Origin: Streptomyces zaomyceticus
Lineage (GTDB): Bacteria > Actinomycetota > Actinomycetes > Streptomycetales > Streptomycetaceae
Length of the DNA stretch: 64,000 nt
NCBI RefSeq assembly: GCF_014656215.1
Contig: NZ_BNBZ01000005.1
Span: 186,001-250,000, forward strand
Direction: 5' to 3'
Shown in pieces: positions 1 through 7,964 of the stretch. The position numbers were made by a program, and so were the translations under genes. How positions within the stretch are numbered: the first letter of the stretch is position 1; every line of letters begins with the position of its first letter. The notes beneath the pieces were generated by a model, which searched no databases, was not told the origin of the DNA, and saw nothing but the letters and a program-made list of their open reading frames with translations.

Positions 1-592
1 GGCGGCCGTCGCCGTCCTCGGGGCGGTCGCCCTCCTGATCCCCCAGGATCCGCACGCGCGCCTCTCGCCCGGCACACCCGTCGCCGCGCCCCCGGCGAGC
101 CCCGCGCCGACGACTCCACCCCCGACCCCGACGGCCACTGGTGCCACCCTCACACCGACGACGACGGCCCCCACACCCCGTCGCACCCCGCGCCCCGCGC
201 CGACCCCCGCCCCGGAGGAGCGCGTGACCGGCCTCGTCAACCGCCTCCGTGCGGAGGCGGGTTGCGCCCCGCTGCGCATCGACCCCCGGCTCACCGCGGC
301 GGCCCGCGGCTACGCCCGCGACATGGCCGCCCGCGACTACTACGGACACTCCAGCCCCGAGGGCGAGTTCGCGGACTCGCGGATCACCGCCGCCGGCTAC
401 GCCTGGAGTGCCTGGGCCGAGAACCTGGACCGGGGCGCGACCGACCCGGCGTCCGTCGTCGACGACTGGACGGACGGGTCGATGCACGAGGAGAACATGC
501 TCGACTGCCGTTACCGGGACACCGGAGTGGCCTCGGCCCCCGGCCCCCGGGGCAGGATCTGGGTCCAGAAACTGGCCACCCCCGCGTCCTGA
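1..592 (+). CDS. CAP-domain (SCP/PR-1-like) secreted protein, 5' partial
   Basis: The reading frame is open from the left window edge. It reads through a hydrophobic stretch (AVLGAVALLI, signal peptide or anchor) and a Pro/Thr-rich linker of about 55 residues into a CAP domain. The domain shows NRLRAEAGCAPL, a YGHSSPEGEF segment carrying the CAP His, and AWAENLDRG carrying the CAP Glu. The true start lies left of the window; the GTG at 224 is internal. CAP proteins are secreted and of mostly unknown function in actinobacteria. The segment usually reading PGHRxNIL is changed here to SMHEENMLDC, so the domain is slightly divergent. It faces a second CAP protein (611-1585), only 18 bp away at the 3' end; the two look like paralogues. 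Confidence 0.85.
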   Translation, partial: AAVAVLGAVALLIPQDPHARLSPGTPVAAPPASPAPTTPPPTPTATGATLTPTTTAPTPRRTPRPAPTPAPEERVTGLVNRLRAEAGCAPLRIDPRLTAAARGYARDMAARDYYGHSSPEGEFADSRITAAGYAWSAWAENLDRGATDPASVVDDWTDGSMHEENMLDCRYRDTGVASAPGPRGRIWVQKLATPAS

Positions 593-610
593 CCGCGCGG
601 AGCCGGGGTC

Positions 611-1585
611 TCAGCGCTTCACACCGAAGTTCTGGACCCACCAGGGGCCATTGGACGTGAGGGTCACCCCGACGCCGATGTCCTTGAAGGAGCAGTTGAG
701 GATGTTCGCCCGGTGGCCCGGGCTGTTCATCCAGTCCTCCATCGCCCGGGCCGGGGTGCGAGGCCCCCGGTGGATGTTCTCCCCCCAGGTCGACCACGCG
801 TATCCGGCGCCGCTCATCCGGTCGCCCGCGTCGTGGCCCTCCGGGCTGTCGTGCTCGTAGTAGTCCCGGGCCGACATGTCGTCGGCGTGCTTCTGCGCGG
901 CGGTCCGCAGACGGCTCTCCGAGTGGAGGGGCCCGCAACCGGCCTTCTCCCGCTCGGTGTTGGCGAGCGTGACGACATCCTGGACGAAGCCGACGACGTT
1001 GCCCGCCGGGGTCTGCGCCCCTGGCGCCGCACCCGGCTGCCGCACTCCCTGTTCCTGGTTCCGCCCCGGCTCCCGAGCTGGCCCCGGGGGCTGCTGTTCG
1101 GGTTCCGGTACCCGCCGCGGCTCCGATTCCGCCTTCGGCCGTGTGCTCGTGAGCGTGGCGCGGGCCGGGATGGTGCCGGCCGTGCGAGGCGCGGGTGTGG
1201 CCGTGGCCTGAGCGGCGGCGGCGGTTCCGGGGCCGGCGGCCGGGAAGGACGCCACGTACACCCCGGTGGCCACCGTCAGGACCGCGGCCGCGGCCCCGGC
1301 GGCGGTGACGGCGGTGCGGAAGGTCGGACGGCGCGCACGGCGTCGCCGTGCCCCGCCCCCCTTGCGGTGCCGGCCGCCCACGGGCTCCGCCGAGGCTCCG
1401 TCCCGTACGGATTCCCGGGAGAAGTCCCCTACAGGACCGTCGGGGTGGACGGGGTGGATGGAGTGGACGGGGACGGGGTGGATGGAGTGGATGGGCCGTT
1501 CGAGGTGGTCGGGGCGTCCGGCGTGCTCGGGGTGATCAGGGCGTTCGGGATGTTCGTGGTGGCCGGGACGGTCGTCGTGCCGCAT
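611..1585 (-). CDS. CAP-domain (SCP/PR-1-like) membrane-anchored or secreted protein
   Basis: 324 aa from the ATG at 1585, chosen because a GGAG sits 5 bases upstream; an earlier in-frame ATG at 1708 lacks support. Order: His/Pro-rich cytosolic segment with repeated HPERPDHPE-like and IHSIHPV units (residues ~1-55), a basic stretch GARRRRARRP, one membrane helix (AVTAAGAAAAVLTVATGVYVA), a Pro/Gln-rich linker, then the CAP domain. The domain has YYEHDSPEGHD, WGENIHRG and NSPGHRANIL, so the canonical CAP His/Glu residues are present, and it ends WWVQNFGVKR. It is probably exposed outside the membrane. The His/Pro-rich N-terminus is unusual and might bind metal, but that is only a compositional remark. 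Confidence 0.88.
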   Translation of the reverse strand: MRHDDRPGHHEHPERPDHPEHAGRPDHLERPIHSIHPVPVHSIHPVHPDGPVGDFSRESVRDGASAEPVGGRHRKGGGARRRRARRPTFRTAVTAAGAAAAVLTVATGVYVASFPAAGPGTAAAAQATATPAPRTAGTIPARATLTSTRPKAESEPRRVPEPEQQPPGPAREPGRNQEQGVRQPGAAPGAQTPAGNVVGFVQDVVTLANTEREKAGCGPLHSESRLRTAAQKHADDMSARDYYEHDSPEGHDAGDRMSGAGYAWSTWGENIHRGPRTPARAMEDWMNSPGHRANILNCSFKDIGVGVTLTSNGPWWVQNFGVKR

Positions 1586-1737
1586 GGAGCTCCGCTCTCT
1601 CGCCGTGGTCGCCGGGCGGTCCGGCGCTGGGGAGAGCCACCGGGGCGACGGCGATATCACTTTCCGGCCCCGGCCACCCCGACACTCCTCGTCAACATGG
1701 CGCGTCAACCCGGTGCGTCAACGCACATCGAACCCTT

Positions 1738-2610
1738 TCAGCCCTGCGGGACGACCGCCACCGGACAGGGCGCGAGGTGCAGCGCCGCGTGCGCGACGGA
1801 ACCGATGCGCCCGCCGACGGCCCCCCGCCTGGCCCTTCGGCCGACCACGAGGAGCTGGGCCGCACCCGAGGCGGAGAGCAGCACCTGGCCGGCGCTGCCC
1901 AGCTCCACGTGTTCGGTGACCGGCACGTCCGGGTAGCGCTCGCGCCAGGGCGCGAGGGCCTCGCGCAGCGTCTTCTCCTCGTACGGGACGAGCCCGCCGG
2001 CCTCGTCGGCGAGCCGCATCGAGGCCGGGCTGTACGCGTAGAGCGGAGGGAGGCTCCAGGCGCGCACGGCCCGCACCGCGGCCCCGCGTGCGGCGGCCGT
2101 CTCGAAGGCGAAGCCCAGCGTGGCGGCGCTGTCCTCCGGGGAGCCGAGCTGTCCGACGAGCACGTGCCCGGTGGGCGGTTCGGCCGGCTCGCCGTCGCGG
2201 GACCGGACGGCCACCACGGGACGGGTGGCGGAGGCGATGATCTGCCGGCCGTACGAGCCGAGCAGGAAGCCGGCCACGGCGCCGTGGCCGCGCGAGCCGA
2301 TGACGAGCATCTCGGCCCGCTCCTCGGTGCCGAGCAGTGCGGTGACCGGTGTGTCGAGCAGGACCTCGGCCGTGAGCGCCACGTCGGGGTAGCGGTCGGC
2401 GATCGTGGTCTCCGCCTCGCGCAGGACCGCCTCCGCCGCGCGTTCCTGGGTCGCGCGGTCCTGGACGAGGGGGAGGTCGATCGGTTCCCAGCGCCACGCG
2501 TGCGCGAGCCGCAACGGGAGCCCCCGGTGGAGGGCCTCGCGGGCGGCCCAGTCGGCCGCGGCGACGCTCTCCGGGGAGCCGTCCACCCCTGCGACGATCT
2601 CACGACTCAT
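1738..2610 (-). CDS. Tandem universal stress protein (UspA family)
   Basis: 290 aa with two Usp domains. The ATG at 2610 follows GGAGG by 7 bases; upstream in-frame codons are not Usp-like. Domain 1 starts IVAGVDGSPES and carries the ATP-binding signature G-2x-G-9x-G-S (GSRGHGAVAGFLLGS, about residues 120-140). In domain 2 the corresponding segment reads GRRARRGAVGGRIGS, so the second glycine is Ala and nucleotide binding there may be weakened. Tandem-domain Usps are abundant in Streptomyces and bind ATP during stress or dormancy. It is cytosolic and monocistronic. No regulatory site was recognised. Confidence 0.93.
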   Translation of the reverse strand: MSREIVAGVDGSPESVAAADWAAREALHRGLPLRLAHAWRWEPIDLPLVQDRATQERAAEAVLREAETTIADRYPDVALTAEVLLDTPVTALLGTEERAEMLVIGSRGHGAVAGFLLGSYGRQIIASATRPVVAVRSRDGEPAEPPTGHVLVGQLGSPEDSAATLGFAFETAAARGAAVRAVRAWSLPPLYAYSPASMRLADEAGGLVPYEEKTLREALAPWRERYPDVPVTEHVELGSAGQVLLSASGAAQLLVVGRRARRGAVGGRIGSVAHAALHLAPCPVAVVPQG

Positions 2611-2825
2611 CAGGCTGCCTCCATGGATGCGGTGTCGGGCCCGCCGGACGGCCGGACCCGCTCCTTCCAGCTTGGGCCCTTCGGCGGCTCGACGAGAGGG
2701 CCGGACGTCCCGACATGCCGGTCCTTCCGTCCCTTCGTCGGCACCCTTGGTCCACGGGGCCGACCGCACGGCGGCGGACCGCACGGCCGGGGGCGGCCAC
2801 GCGGCGCCCCACGGGCGTGCGCGGC

Positions 2826-4193
2826 TCAGGCCAGCAGGGTGAGCCGCGCGTGGGTGCCGTTGAGGTAGTGGTCCCCGATGTCACGGAGGCGGTGGGCCGA
2901 CTGCGTGGGGGCGGTGAGCGCGCGGGCGTTGCGCCAGAAGCGGTCGAAGCCCGGGCCTCCGCCCCGGGCGTCGGCGCCCGCCGTCCCGTCGACGAGTTCG
3001 AGGATGCGGGTGGTGATGTGGACGGCGGCCCGGCCGGTGACCGTCTCGGCCGCGGCCACCAGGACGGCGATGTCGGCCCGTTCCTCCACGCCCAGCGACC
3101 GGGCGGCGAGCAGACCGCGGGTCAGCGCGTCCGTCGCCCGTTCCACCACCGCGGCGGCGGCGTGCGCGGCGGTCGCCAGTTCCCCGTAGGCGAGGAGGAG
3201 GTAGGGATCGTCTCCGCCGCCGACCGCCCCGGAGCCGTCCGGCGTCAGGGACCCCGCCGTGCGGCGTGCCGGAGCCGGCCCCGCCTGATCGGCGCGGCTG
3301 ATGTCGCGGGCCTCGGCGAGCGCTCCCTCGGCGATGCCCAGCCCGACCTGGACCAGGAGGAGTCGCAGGGCCAGCGGGGCGAGGGTGGCGTACGGGGCGA
3401 CGGCGTGCTCGTCGTGGGGGAGTGTGCCCAGGATGTCCTCCGGCGGTACCGGGACATGGTCGAAGGTGACGGTGCCCGCTCCGGCGAGCCGCTGCCCGAC
3501 CCGCTCCGTCCCGGCGTCCGTGTACACCCCGGGCCGTGCCGGATCCACCAGGACCACCAGGAGGTCGCCGGTGCCGCCGGGACGGGCCCCGACGACGAGA
3601 CGGTCGGCCACGGTCACGGCGGAGGCGAAGGTGCGGCTCCCGTCGAGGAACCATCCGCCGCCCGACTCGGCGGGGGTGAGGGTGAGGCCGGGGTCGGCCT
3701 CGGTGCGCGGCGGTTCGACGCCGCCGGCGAGCAGCCAGTGCTCCTCGGCGGTGCGGACGTCGAGCGGGAGGGCGGCCGCGCGAGTGACGTCCGACTCCTG
3801 CGCGGGGCCGAAGAAGCGGCTGCTCCAGGACAGGGCGTAGTGGTGGGCGAGGAGTTCGCCCACGGAACTGTCGGCTGCGGAGATCTCCCGTACGACCGCA
3901 CACGCGGCCCGCCAGTCGGCGCCACGCCGGTTCGGTCCCGGCGCCGTCAGCAGGGCGGGCAGCCCGGCCTCCTGGAGCCGGGCGACCTCGTCGAACGGCG
4001 CTTTGCCGGCCCGGTCCCTGGCGAGGGCGTCGACGGCGAGGTCGTCGGCGAGTTCACGGGTGACGCGGGGCCACAACTCGTCGTCGGCGGGCCGGTCGAC
4101 GGGCCCGCCGGCCGGCCTTCCGGCGGGCCGGGCGTCCGGTGCGGAGACGGTGCGTATCGCGGGTCTCTTCGGCGATTTCCTCGGCGTACTCAC
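2826..4193 (-). CDS. Acyl-CoA dehydrogenase-fold flavoprotein, SfnB/DszC-like
   Basis: 455 aa, GTG start at 4193 after a GAGGTGA ribosome site. The fold is acyl-CoA dehydrogenase: helical N-domain (ARLQEAGLPALL), central beta domain (GGGWFLDGSRTFASAVTVAD) and helical C-domain. The C-terminal signature FDRFWRNARALTAPTQSAHRLRDIGDHYLNG matches the SfnB/DszC branch (flavin-dependent sulfone or organosulfur monooxygenases; WRNAR...H...IG...LNG) rather than beta-oxidation dehydrogenases. A role in scavenging sulfur from organosulfur compounds is therefore inferred. A 32-bp operator-like palindrome lies immediately upstream, and an Rrf2 regulator is the next gene upstream on the same strand. The substrate is unknown. 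Confidence 0.82.
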   Translation of the reverse strand: MSTPRKSPKRPAIRTVSAPDARPAGRPAGGPVDRPADDELWPRVTRELADDLAVDALARDRAGKAPFDEVARLQEAGLPALLTAPGPNRRGADWRAACAVVREISAADSSVGELLAHHYALSWSSRFFGPAQESDVTRAAALPLDVRTAEEHWLLAGGVEPPRTEADPGLTLTPAESGGGWFLDGSRTFASAVTVADRLVVGARPGGTGDLLVVLVDPARPGVYTDAGTERVGQRLAGAGTVTFDHVPVPPEDILGTLPHDEHAVAPYATLAPLALRLLLVQVGLGIAEGALAEARDISRADQAGPAPARRTAGSLTPDGSGAVGGGDDPYLLLAYGELATAAHAAAAVVERATDALTRGLLAARSLGVEERADIAVLVAAAETVTGRAAVHITTRILELVDGTAGADARGGGPGFDRFWRNARALTAPTQSAHRLRDIGDHYLNGTHARLTLLA

Positions 4194-4206
4194 GTCACCT
4201 CACATG

Positions 4207-4238
4207 ATCCCTAGTATTCCCACTGGAATAGTAGGGAT
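4207..4238. promoter_or_regulatory. 32-bp near-perfect palindrome, probable Rrf2 operator
   Basis: The arms read ATCCCTAgTATTCC and GGAATAgTAGGGAT. All outer positions are symmetric except one base pair and the 4-base centre. It lies 14 bp upstream of the flavoprotein start at 4193, downstream of the Rrf2 gene. The TATTCC/GGAATA core resembles dyads bound by Rrf2/CymR-type sulfur regulators. Assignment to the adjacent Rrf2 protein is inferred. Confidence 0.75.
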
Positions 4239-4351
4239 AGTGGCAGAGGTGACCGCGCCTGCCCAAGAGGCGTCCGCAGGGTGGACAAGGGCGTCTTGAT
4301 GTGTGAGACGGAGTCAAGTCGACGCAGGAAGAGGGCGATTGCCCCCGTCGA

Positions 4352-4807
4352 TCAGGGGTTGGTCCAGGCCTCCGGGTCGTCCGCGAGCGAGACGATCCCC
4401 TCCGGAAGCCGGGCCGCCGCCACCTCCGCGAGCGAGACCCCGAGCACCTCGCGGACACCGGCGCGGAGCGCGATCCACAGCGTGAGCAGCGACTCGGCCG
4501 GCCCGGTGTACGAGAGGTCCGGCGGGCGCTCCCCGCGCACGGAGACCAGCGGGCCCTCCACGCAGCGGATGACGTCCGCCACCGAGATCGACTCCGCGGG
4601 CCTGGCCAGCCAGTAGCCGCCGTTGCCGCCCCGCTGGCTCTGCACCAGACCGCCCTTGCGCATGTCCCCGAGGATGCCCTCGAGGAACTTGTGCGAGATG
4701 CCCTGGTCCTCGGCGATGGCCTCGGCCTTCAGCGGCCCGGCGTCCTGGGCGGCGGCGAGCTGGAGGGCGGCACGCACCGCGTAATCGGCCCTGGCTGAAA
4801 TGCGCAT
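4352..4807 (-). CDS. Rrf2 family transcriptional regulator
   Basis: 151 aa starting MRISARADYAVRAAL, the typical Rrf2 N-terminus. It has a winged helix (residues ~1-65, SHKFLEGILGDMRKGGLVQSQRGGNGGYWLARP) and a dimerisation helix. Only one Cys is present (VIRCVEG), so it lacks the three-Cys cluster site of IscR/NsrR and is more like the cluster-free CymR type, which controls sulfur metabolism. The ATG at 4807 is preferred over upstream in-frame codons because the conserved family start is there. It is transcribed towards the SfnB/DszC-like gene across a 158-bp gap holding the 32-bp palindrome, which it probably binds. Confidence 0.92.
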   Translation of the reverse strand: MRISARADYAVRAALQLAAAQDAGPLKAEAIAEDQGISHKFLEGILGDMRKGGLVQSQRGGNGGYWLARPAESISVADVIRCVEGPLVSVRGERPPDLSYTGPAESLLTLWIALRAGVREVLGVSLAEVAAARLPEGIVSLADDPEAWTNP

Positions 4808-5346
4808 GCGCGCATTATTCCGTACGCGCGTGAGCGGATCCGTGCGGCCACGACGTGACCCGTGCGCCGCGTGGGGATTCGTGCGCGCGGATCGGGTCCG
4901 GGGCCGGAGGGGAGTGAACCGGGCGCCGGGGAAGTGACCCGTACCGCACCCTTGACGCCGTACGGGACCGGTCCGAGACTCAAGGGCGGGGAAACCGAGC
5001 GAACGGGTAGGGAACCATGGGACGCAGCGGTCGAAAGGACACCTCACTCACCGCACCCCTCCCGCGTTCCCTGCCCCTCACGTCCCGCCGGCACATCGAT
5101 CTGCTGCGGGTCTGCAGTGCGGCGAGTCGAGGTTCCCGCAGGGGCGTCCACCCCGTCCGCTGACACCTACGTCCGCCGACACGCACGTCCGCCGAGACGT
5201 CGCCTCACCGCGCTCAGGCCGTCTCCTCCTTCCCGTACCTCTGCCGCCTCCGGGCCCGTCCGGCCGGTGCCGCCGTCGCGCCTCCGCGACCGGTGCCGCG
5301 CCGCGCGCCGCCCCGACCCGGCACCGAGCACCCTCCAGGGAGAAGC
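4808..5346. other. 539-bp intergenic region between Rrf2 and GST-like genes
   Basis: It contains the divergent promoters of the Rrf2 gene and the leader peptide/GST unit. The only coding feature I can support is the short leader peptide at 5017-5163. The rest, including the 183 bases between the leader stop and the GST start, shows no recognisable motif, though it is long enough to form an attenuator. Confidence 0.5.
5017..5163 (+). CDS. Putative Cys-containing leader peptide (uORF)
   Basis: 48 aa, ATG at 5017 after a TAGGGA ribosome site. The centre reads LTSRRHIDLLRVCSAAS. This TSRxHxDLLRVxSA signature is the hallmark of the short leader peptides found ahead of sulfur-metabolism and redox genes in Streptomyces and mycobacteria, where translation through Cys codons controls the downstream gene. 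Here there is a single Cys (TGC) directly after LLRV. The leader ends 183 bases before the GST-like gene. Cysteine-dependent control of that gene is inferred; the match of the signature is what the sequence shows. Confidence 0.75.
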   Translation: MGRSGRKDTSLTAPLPRSLPLTSRRHIDLLRVCSAASRGSRRGVHPVR

Positions 5347-6207
5347 ATGTCCGTCGTCCCGTCCTCGCTGCTGCCCGCCTCCGCCGTGCCCGCCTTCAGG
5401 GGCCGGATCGGCCGCGACGTGCACAGCGGCCACTACGCGGTGCCCCACCGCTATCGCCTCCACGTCGCGCCCTACGACCCCGGCTGTCTGAGCATCGCCC
5501 TCACCCACAGCCTCCTCGGAATCGACGACACGCTCCCGCTCGCCGTGCTCCCCGAGACCACCGACACGCCCGACGGCGGGTACACCGCCCTCCGCCCGCT
5601 GTACGAGGCGAGCGCGCACCTCTACGACGGTCCGGCCGCCGCGCCCGTCCTCAGCGACGGATGGACCGGACGGATCGTCAGCACCCACGTCCCCGACATC
5701 CTCCGCGACCTCGCCCTCCGCTTCCGCGGCGACGGACCCGAGCTGCTGCCGGAAGGACAGCGGGCCGAGATCGAGGCGATCGGCGACCTGTGCGAGCGGA
5801 GCATCAACAGGGCGGCCCAGCGCGCCGGTGAACTCGGACTGGACGGCGAGGCCGCCCACCGCGACCCCCTCGGCGTCCTCTTCTCGGCCCTCGGCTCCCT
5901 GGAGCGCCGCCTCGTCCGCCACCCCTACGTCCTCGGCGACGCGCCGACCGCCGCCGACGTGCAGGTCTGGGTCACCCTGGTCCAGCTCGACACCGTCCAC
6001 CGCTGGCACCTGGACGCCGCCGCCATGGAACGGGTCGCCGGATACCCGGCCCTGTGGGCCTACGCCCGGCGGCTGGCCGCGCGCCCCGAGTTCGCCCGCC
6101 GGCTCGACATCGAAGGCGTCATGCGACGCCACCGTGCCCACTGCCGGGGCCGCGAGGCCGCGGGCGCGGCGATCCGCCTCGTCGACTGGTCGGGCACGAC
6201 CCGCTGA
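5347..6207 (+). CDS. Glutathionyl-hydroquinone reductase-like (xi-class) GST protein
   Basis: 286 aa; the ATG at 5347 follows AGGGAGAAGC. The N-terminal thioredoxin-like part (residues ~25-95) has YDPGCLSIALTHSLLGI where xi-class enzymes have a CPWAHR catalytic motif. The Cys is kept but the WAHR context is lost. The C-terminal helical GST domain (residues ~115-260) is clear, with RRLVRHPYVLGDAPTAADVQVWVTLVQLD. Because actinobacteria use mycothiol instead of glutathione, the thiol co-substrate is uncertain. It sits behind a Cys-type leader peptide in a locus with other sulfur genes, which supports a role in thiol redox or quinone detoxification. Confidence 0.72.
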   Translation: MSVVPSSLLPASAVPAFRGRIGRDVHSGHYAVPHRYRLHVAPYDPGCLSIALTHSLLGIDDTLPLAVLPETTDTPDGGYTALRPLYEASAHLYDGPAAAPVLSDGWTGRIVSTHVPDILRDLALRFRGDGPELLPEGQRAEIEAIGDLCERSINRAAQRAGELGLDGEAAHRDPLGVLFSALGSLERRLVRHPYVLGDAPTAADVQVWVTLVQLDTVHRWHLDAAAMERVAGYPALWAYARRLAARPEFARRLDIEGVMRRHRAHCRGREAAGAAIRLVDWSGTTR

Positions 6208-6331
6208 ACCGACACGGCGGGCGCCCTCCGGCCGGCGCGGGCGGCGCTTCCGTGGGCGTGGGGTGACACCCCGGCCGGGGAGACGCCTCGGCGGTCCTCG
6301 GAGCCACGCCGGCCGACGCGACGGACGGCCT

Positions 6332-7369
6332 TCAGCCGATGCGGTGGCCCGCCAAGGGCCCGGTGTCGTCGCCCGTACCCGCGCGGACTCCCCGCAGGAA
6401 CGCCTCCAGCGCCTCCACGGAACTCCTCGAGGGCTCCCACTCCAGCTCCCTCCGTGCCCGCTCGGTCGCCAGCAGCGGCATGTGCCGCAGCGCGTCGAAC
6501 AGGCCGGGGGAGGCCGGCACGAGCCGGAGTCGCCAGGCCGCCGACAGGGCACCCCGTACCGTCCCCGCAGGGACCCGCACCGGCCGGGCGTTCAGCAGCT
6601 CACCCAGGACCGCCGCGTCGATCACCGGCTCGGCGGCCAGGTTGAACGCGCCGCGGACGTCCGTGAGCAGCGCCTTCCGATAGGCGTCGGCGGCGTCCTC
6701 GGTGTGCAGGACCTGGAAGCGGAGCCCCTCGAACTCCGGGAGCAGCGGCAGCAGATCGGGCCGCACCAGCTGACCGGGGAAGAACCGCCCCGCGAAGATC
6801 CGGCGCTGCCCGCTCGCCGACTCCTCCTTGAAGAGGAACGCCGGACGCATCCGGACCACCCGGATCAGGGGATGGTCCCGCTCGAAGGTGTCGAGGACCC
6901 GCTCCAGATAGGCCTTCTCCCGGGTGTACGCGGCACCCGGCCAGCCGTGCGTCGGCCACGCCTCGGACACCGGGGCACCGCCCGCCGGGCCGGGGGAGTA
7001 CGCCCCCACCGACGAGGCGTACACCAGAACGGGCACCCGCGCCGCCGCCACCGCGTCGAAGACGCGCACCGCACCCAGGACATTGGTCCGCCAGGTCTCC
7101 GCCGGATCGTGGGTCGGCCCGAAGCGCCAGGCCAGATGCACCACGGCGTCGGCGTCGGCGACATGCCGCGCGAGCAGCGGCTCGTCACCCTCCCGGGAGA
7201 GATCCACCTCGGCCCACTCCACCCCGGGGAGTTCGATCCCCGGCCGACGCCGGGCGAGCCCCAGGACCGAGCCGACGCGCGGCTCGCGCGCCAGCGCGCG
7301 GACGAGACTCGTGCCCACGTTGCCGGTGGCGCCGATGACGACCACCCGCGGAATCGTGCTCGGGTTCAT
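6332..7369 (-). CDS. NAD-dependent epimerase/dehydratase family protein (extended SDR)
   Basis: 345 aa from the ATG at 7369, preceded by GGAGGGTCGAAGGC. Rossmann motif GATGNVG at residues ~11-17. The extended-SDR catalytic residues are visible as ASSVGAYSPG (Ser region) and YTREK (Tyr-x3-Lys). The middle resembles nucleoside-sugar epimerases (TNVLGAVRVFDAVAAARV, HTEDAADAYRKAL). The substrate cannot be named. It is transcribed away from the DUF5133 and UvrA-like genes and stands alone. No regulatory site seen. Confidence 0.88.
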   Translation of the reverse strand: MNPSTIPRVVVIGATGNVGTSLVRALAREPRVGSVLGLARRRPGIELPGVEWAEVDLSREGDEPLLARHVADADAVVHLAWRFGPTHDPAETWRTNVLGAVRVFDAVAAARVPVLVYASSVGAYSPGPAGGAPVSEAWPTHGWPGAAYTREKAYLERVLDTFERDHPLIRVVRMRPAFLFKEESASGQRRIFAGRFFPGQLVRPDLLPLLPEFEGLRFQVLHTEDAADAYRKALLTDVRGAFNLAAEPVIDAAVLGELLNARPVRVPAGTVRGALSAAWRLRLVPASPGLFDALRHMPLLATERARRELEWEPSRSSVEALEAFLRGVRAGTGDDTGPLAGHRIG

Positions 7370-7533
7370 GCCTTCGACCCTCCGCCATGAGCGGCGGAAG
7401 CGCACTCCGAGCGGCGTCCCGACGGCGTACCGGCAGCCGTCGTGACCCGGGGACATCACTCACCGTGTTCGTGTCGGTCGCGAGTGCGGCCGACGACCGG
7501 GACTATGGAGCGACTCAGGAGATGGAGGACACC

Positions 7534-7773
7534 ATGCTGCTGCCCGACAGGAACACGGTCGACCGGCTGCTCCGGCACTACCGCGCACAGGAGCGGACCG
7601 TGCTGGCCAGGCCGTGCGACCTGTCGGCGCGTCGGCGCTTCGAGGACACGGCGTACACCCTGTGCGTGCTGATGGGAGAACGTACCGCCCGCGAGGCCGT
7701 CCACGCCGCCGAGCACTACGTGACCGTCGACCCCGCCGCACGGCAGGCCCTGGAGGGCCTCCCAGGGCTCTGA
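7534..7773 (+). CDS. DUF5133 family small protein
   Basis: 79 aa starting MLLPDRNTVDRLLRHY, then FEDTAYTLCVLMGERTAREAV. This is the DUF5133 pattern common in Streptomyces (MLxPxPxxLxxLLxxY ... D.aYTLCVxTGxR). The ATG at 7534 is chosen because the family begins there and GGAGG lies 5 bases upstream; the frame is open further back. It is a small soluble helical protein of unknown function. The next gene, a UvrA paralogue, is 191 bp downstream on the same strand. Confidence 0.8.
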   Translation: MLLPDRNTVDRLLRHYRAQERTVLARPCDLSARRRFEDTAYTLCVLMGERTAREAVHAAEHYVTVDPAARQALEGLPGL

Positions 7774-7964
7774 TCCGCGTGGGCAGCGGGAGTCGGCCGG
7801 GGCGCCGGGCCGAGGTCGATCCGGAGCCGATCAGGATTTGAGAAGCGTCGCCGTCCGACCCCCGCTAGCGTGGCGGGCATGGACCTGGCGACACCCCCGC
7901 GGTCGGCGACGGCGGGTCGCGCCGGTCCTCCGTGTTTCGGCCCCGCGCGACAGCTGGAGAGACG

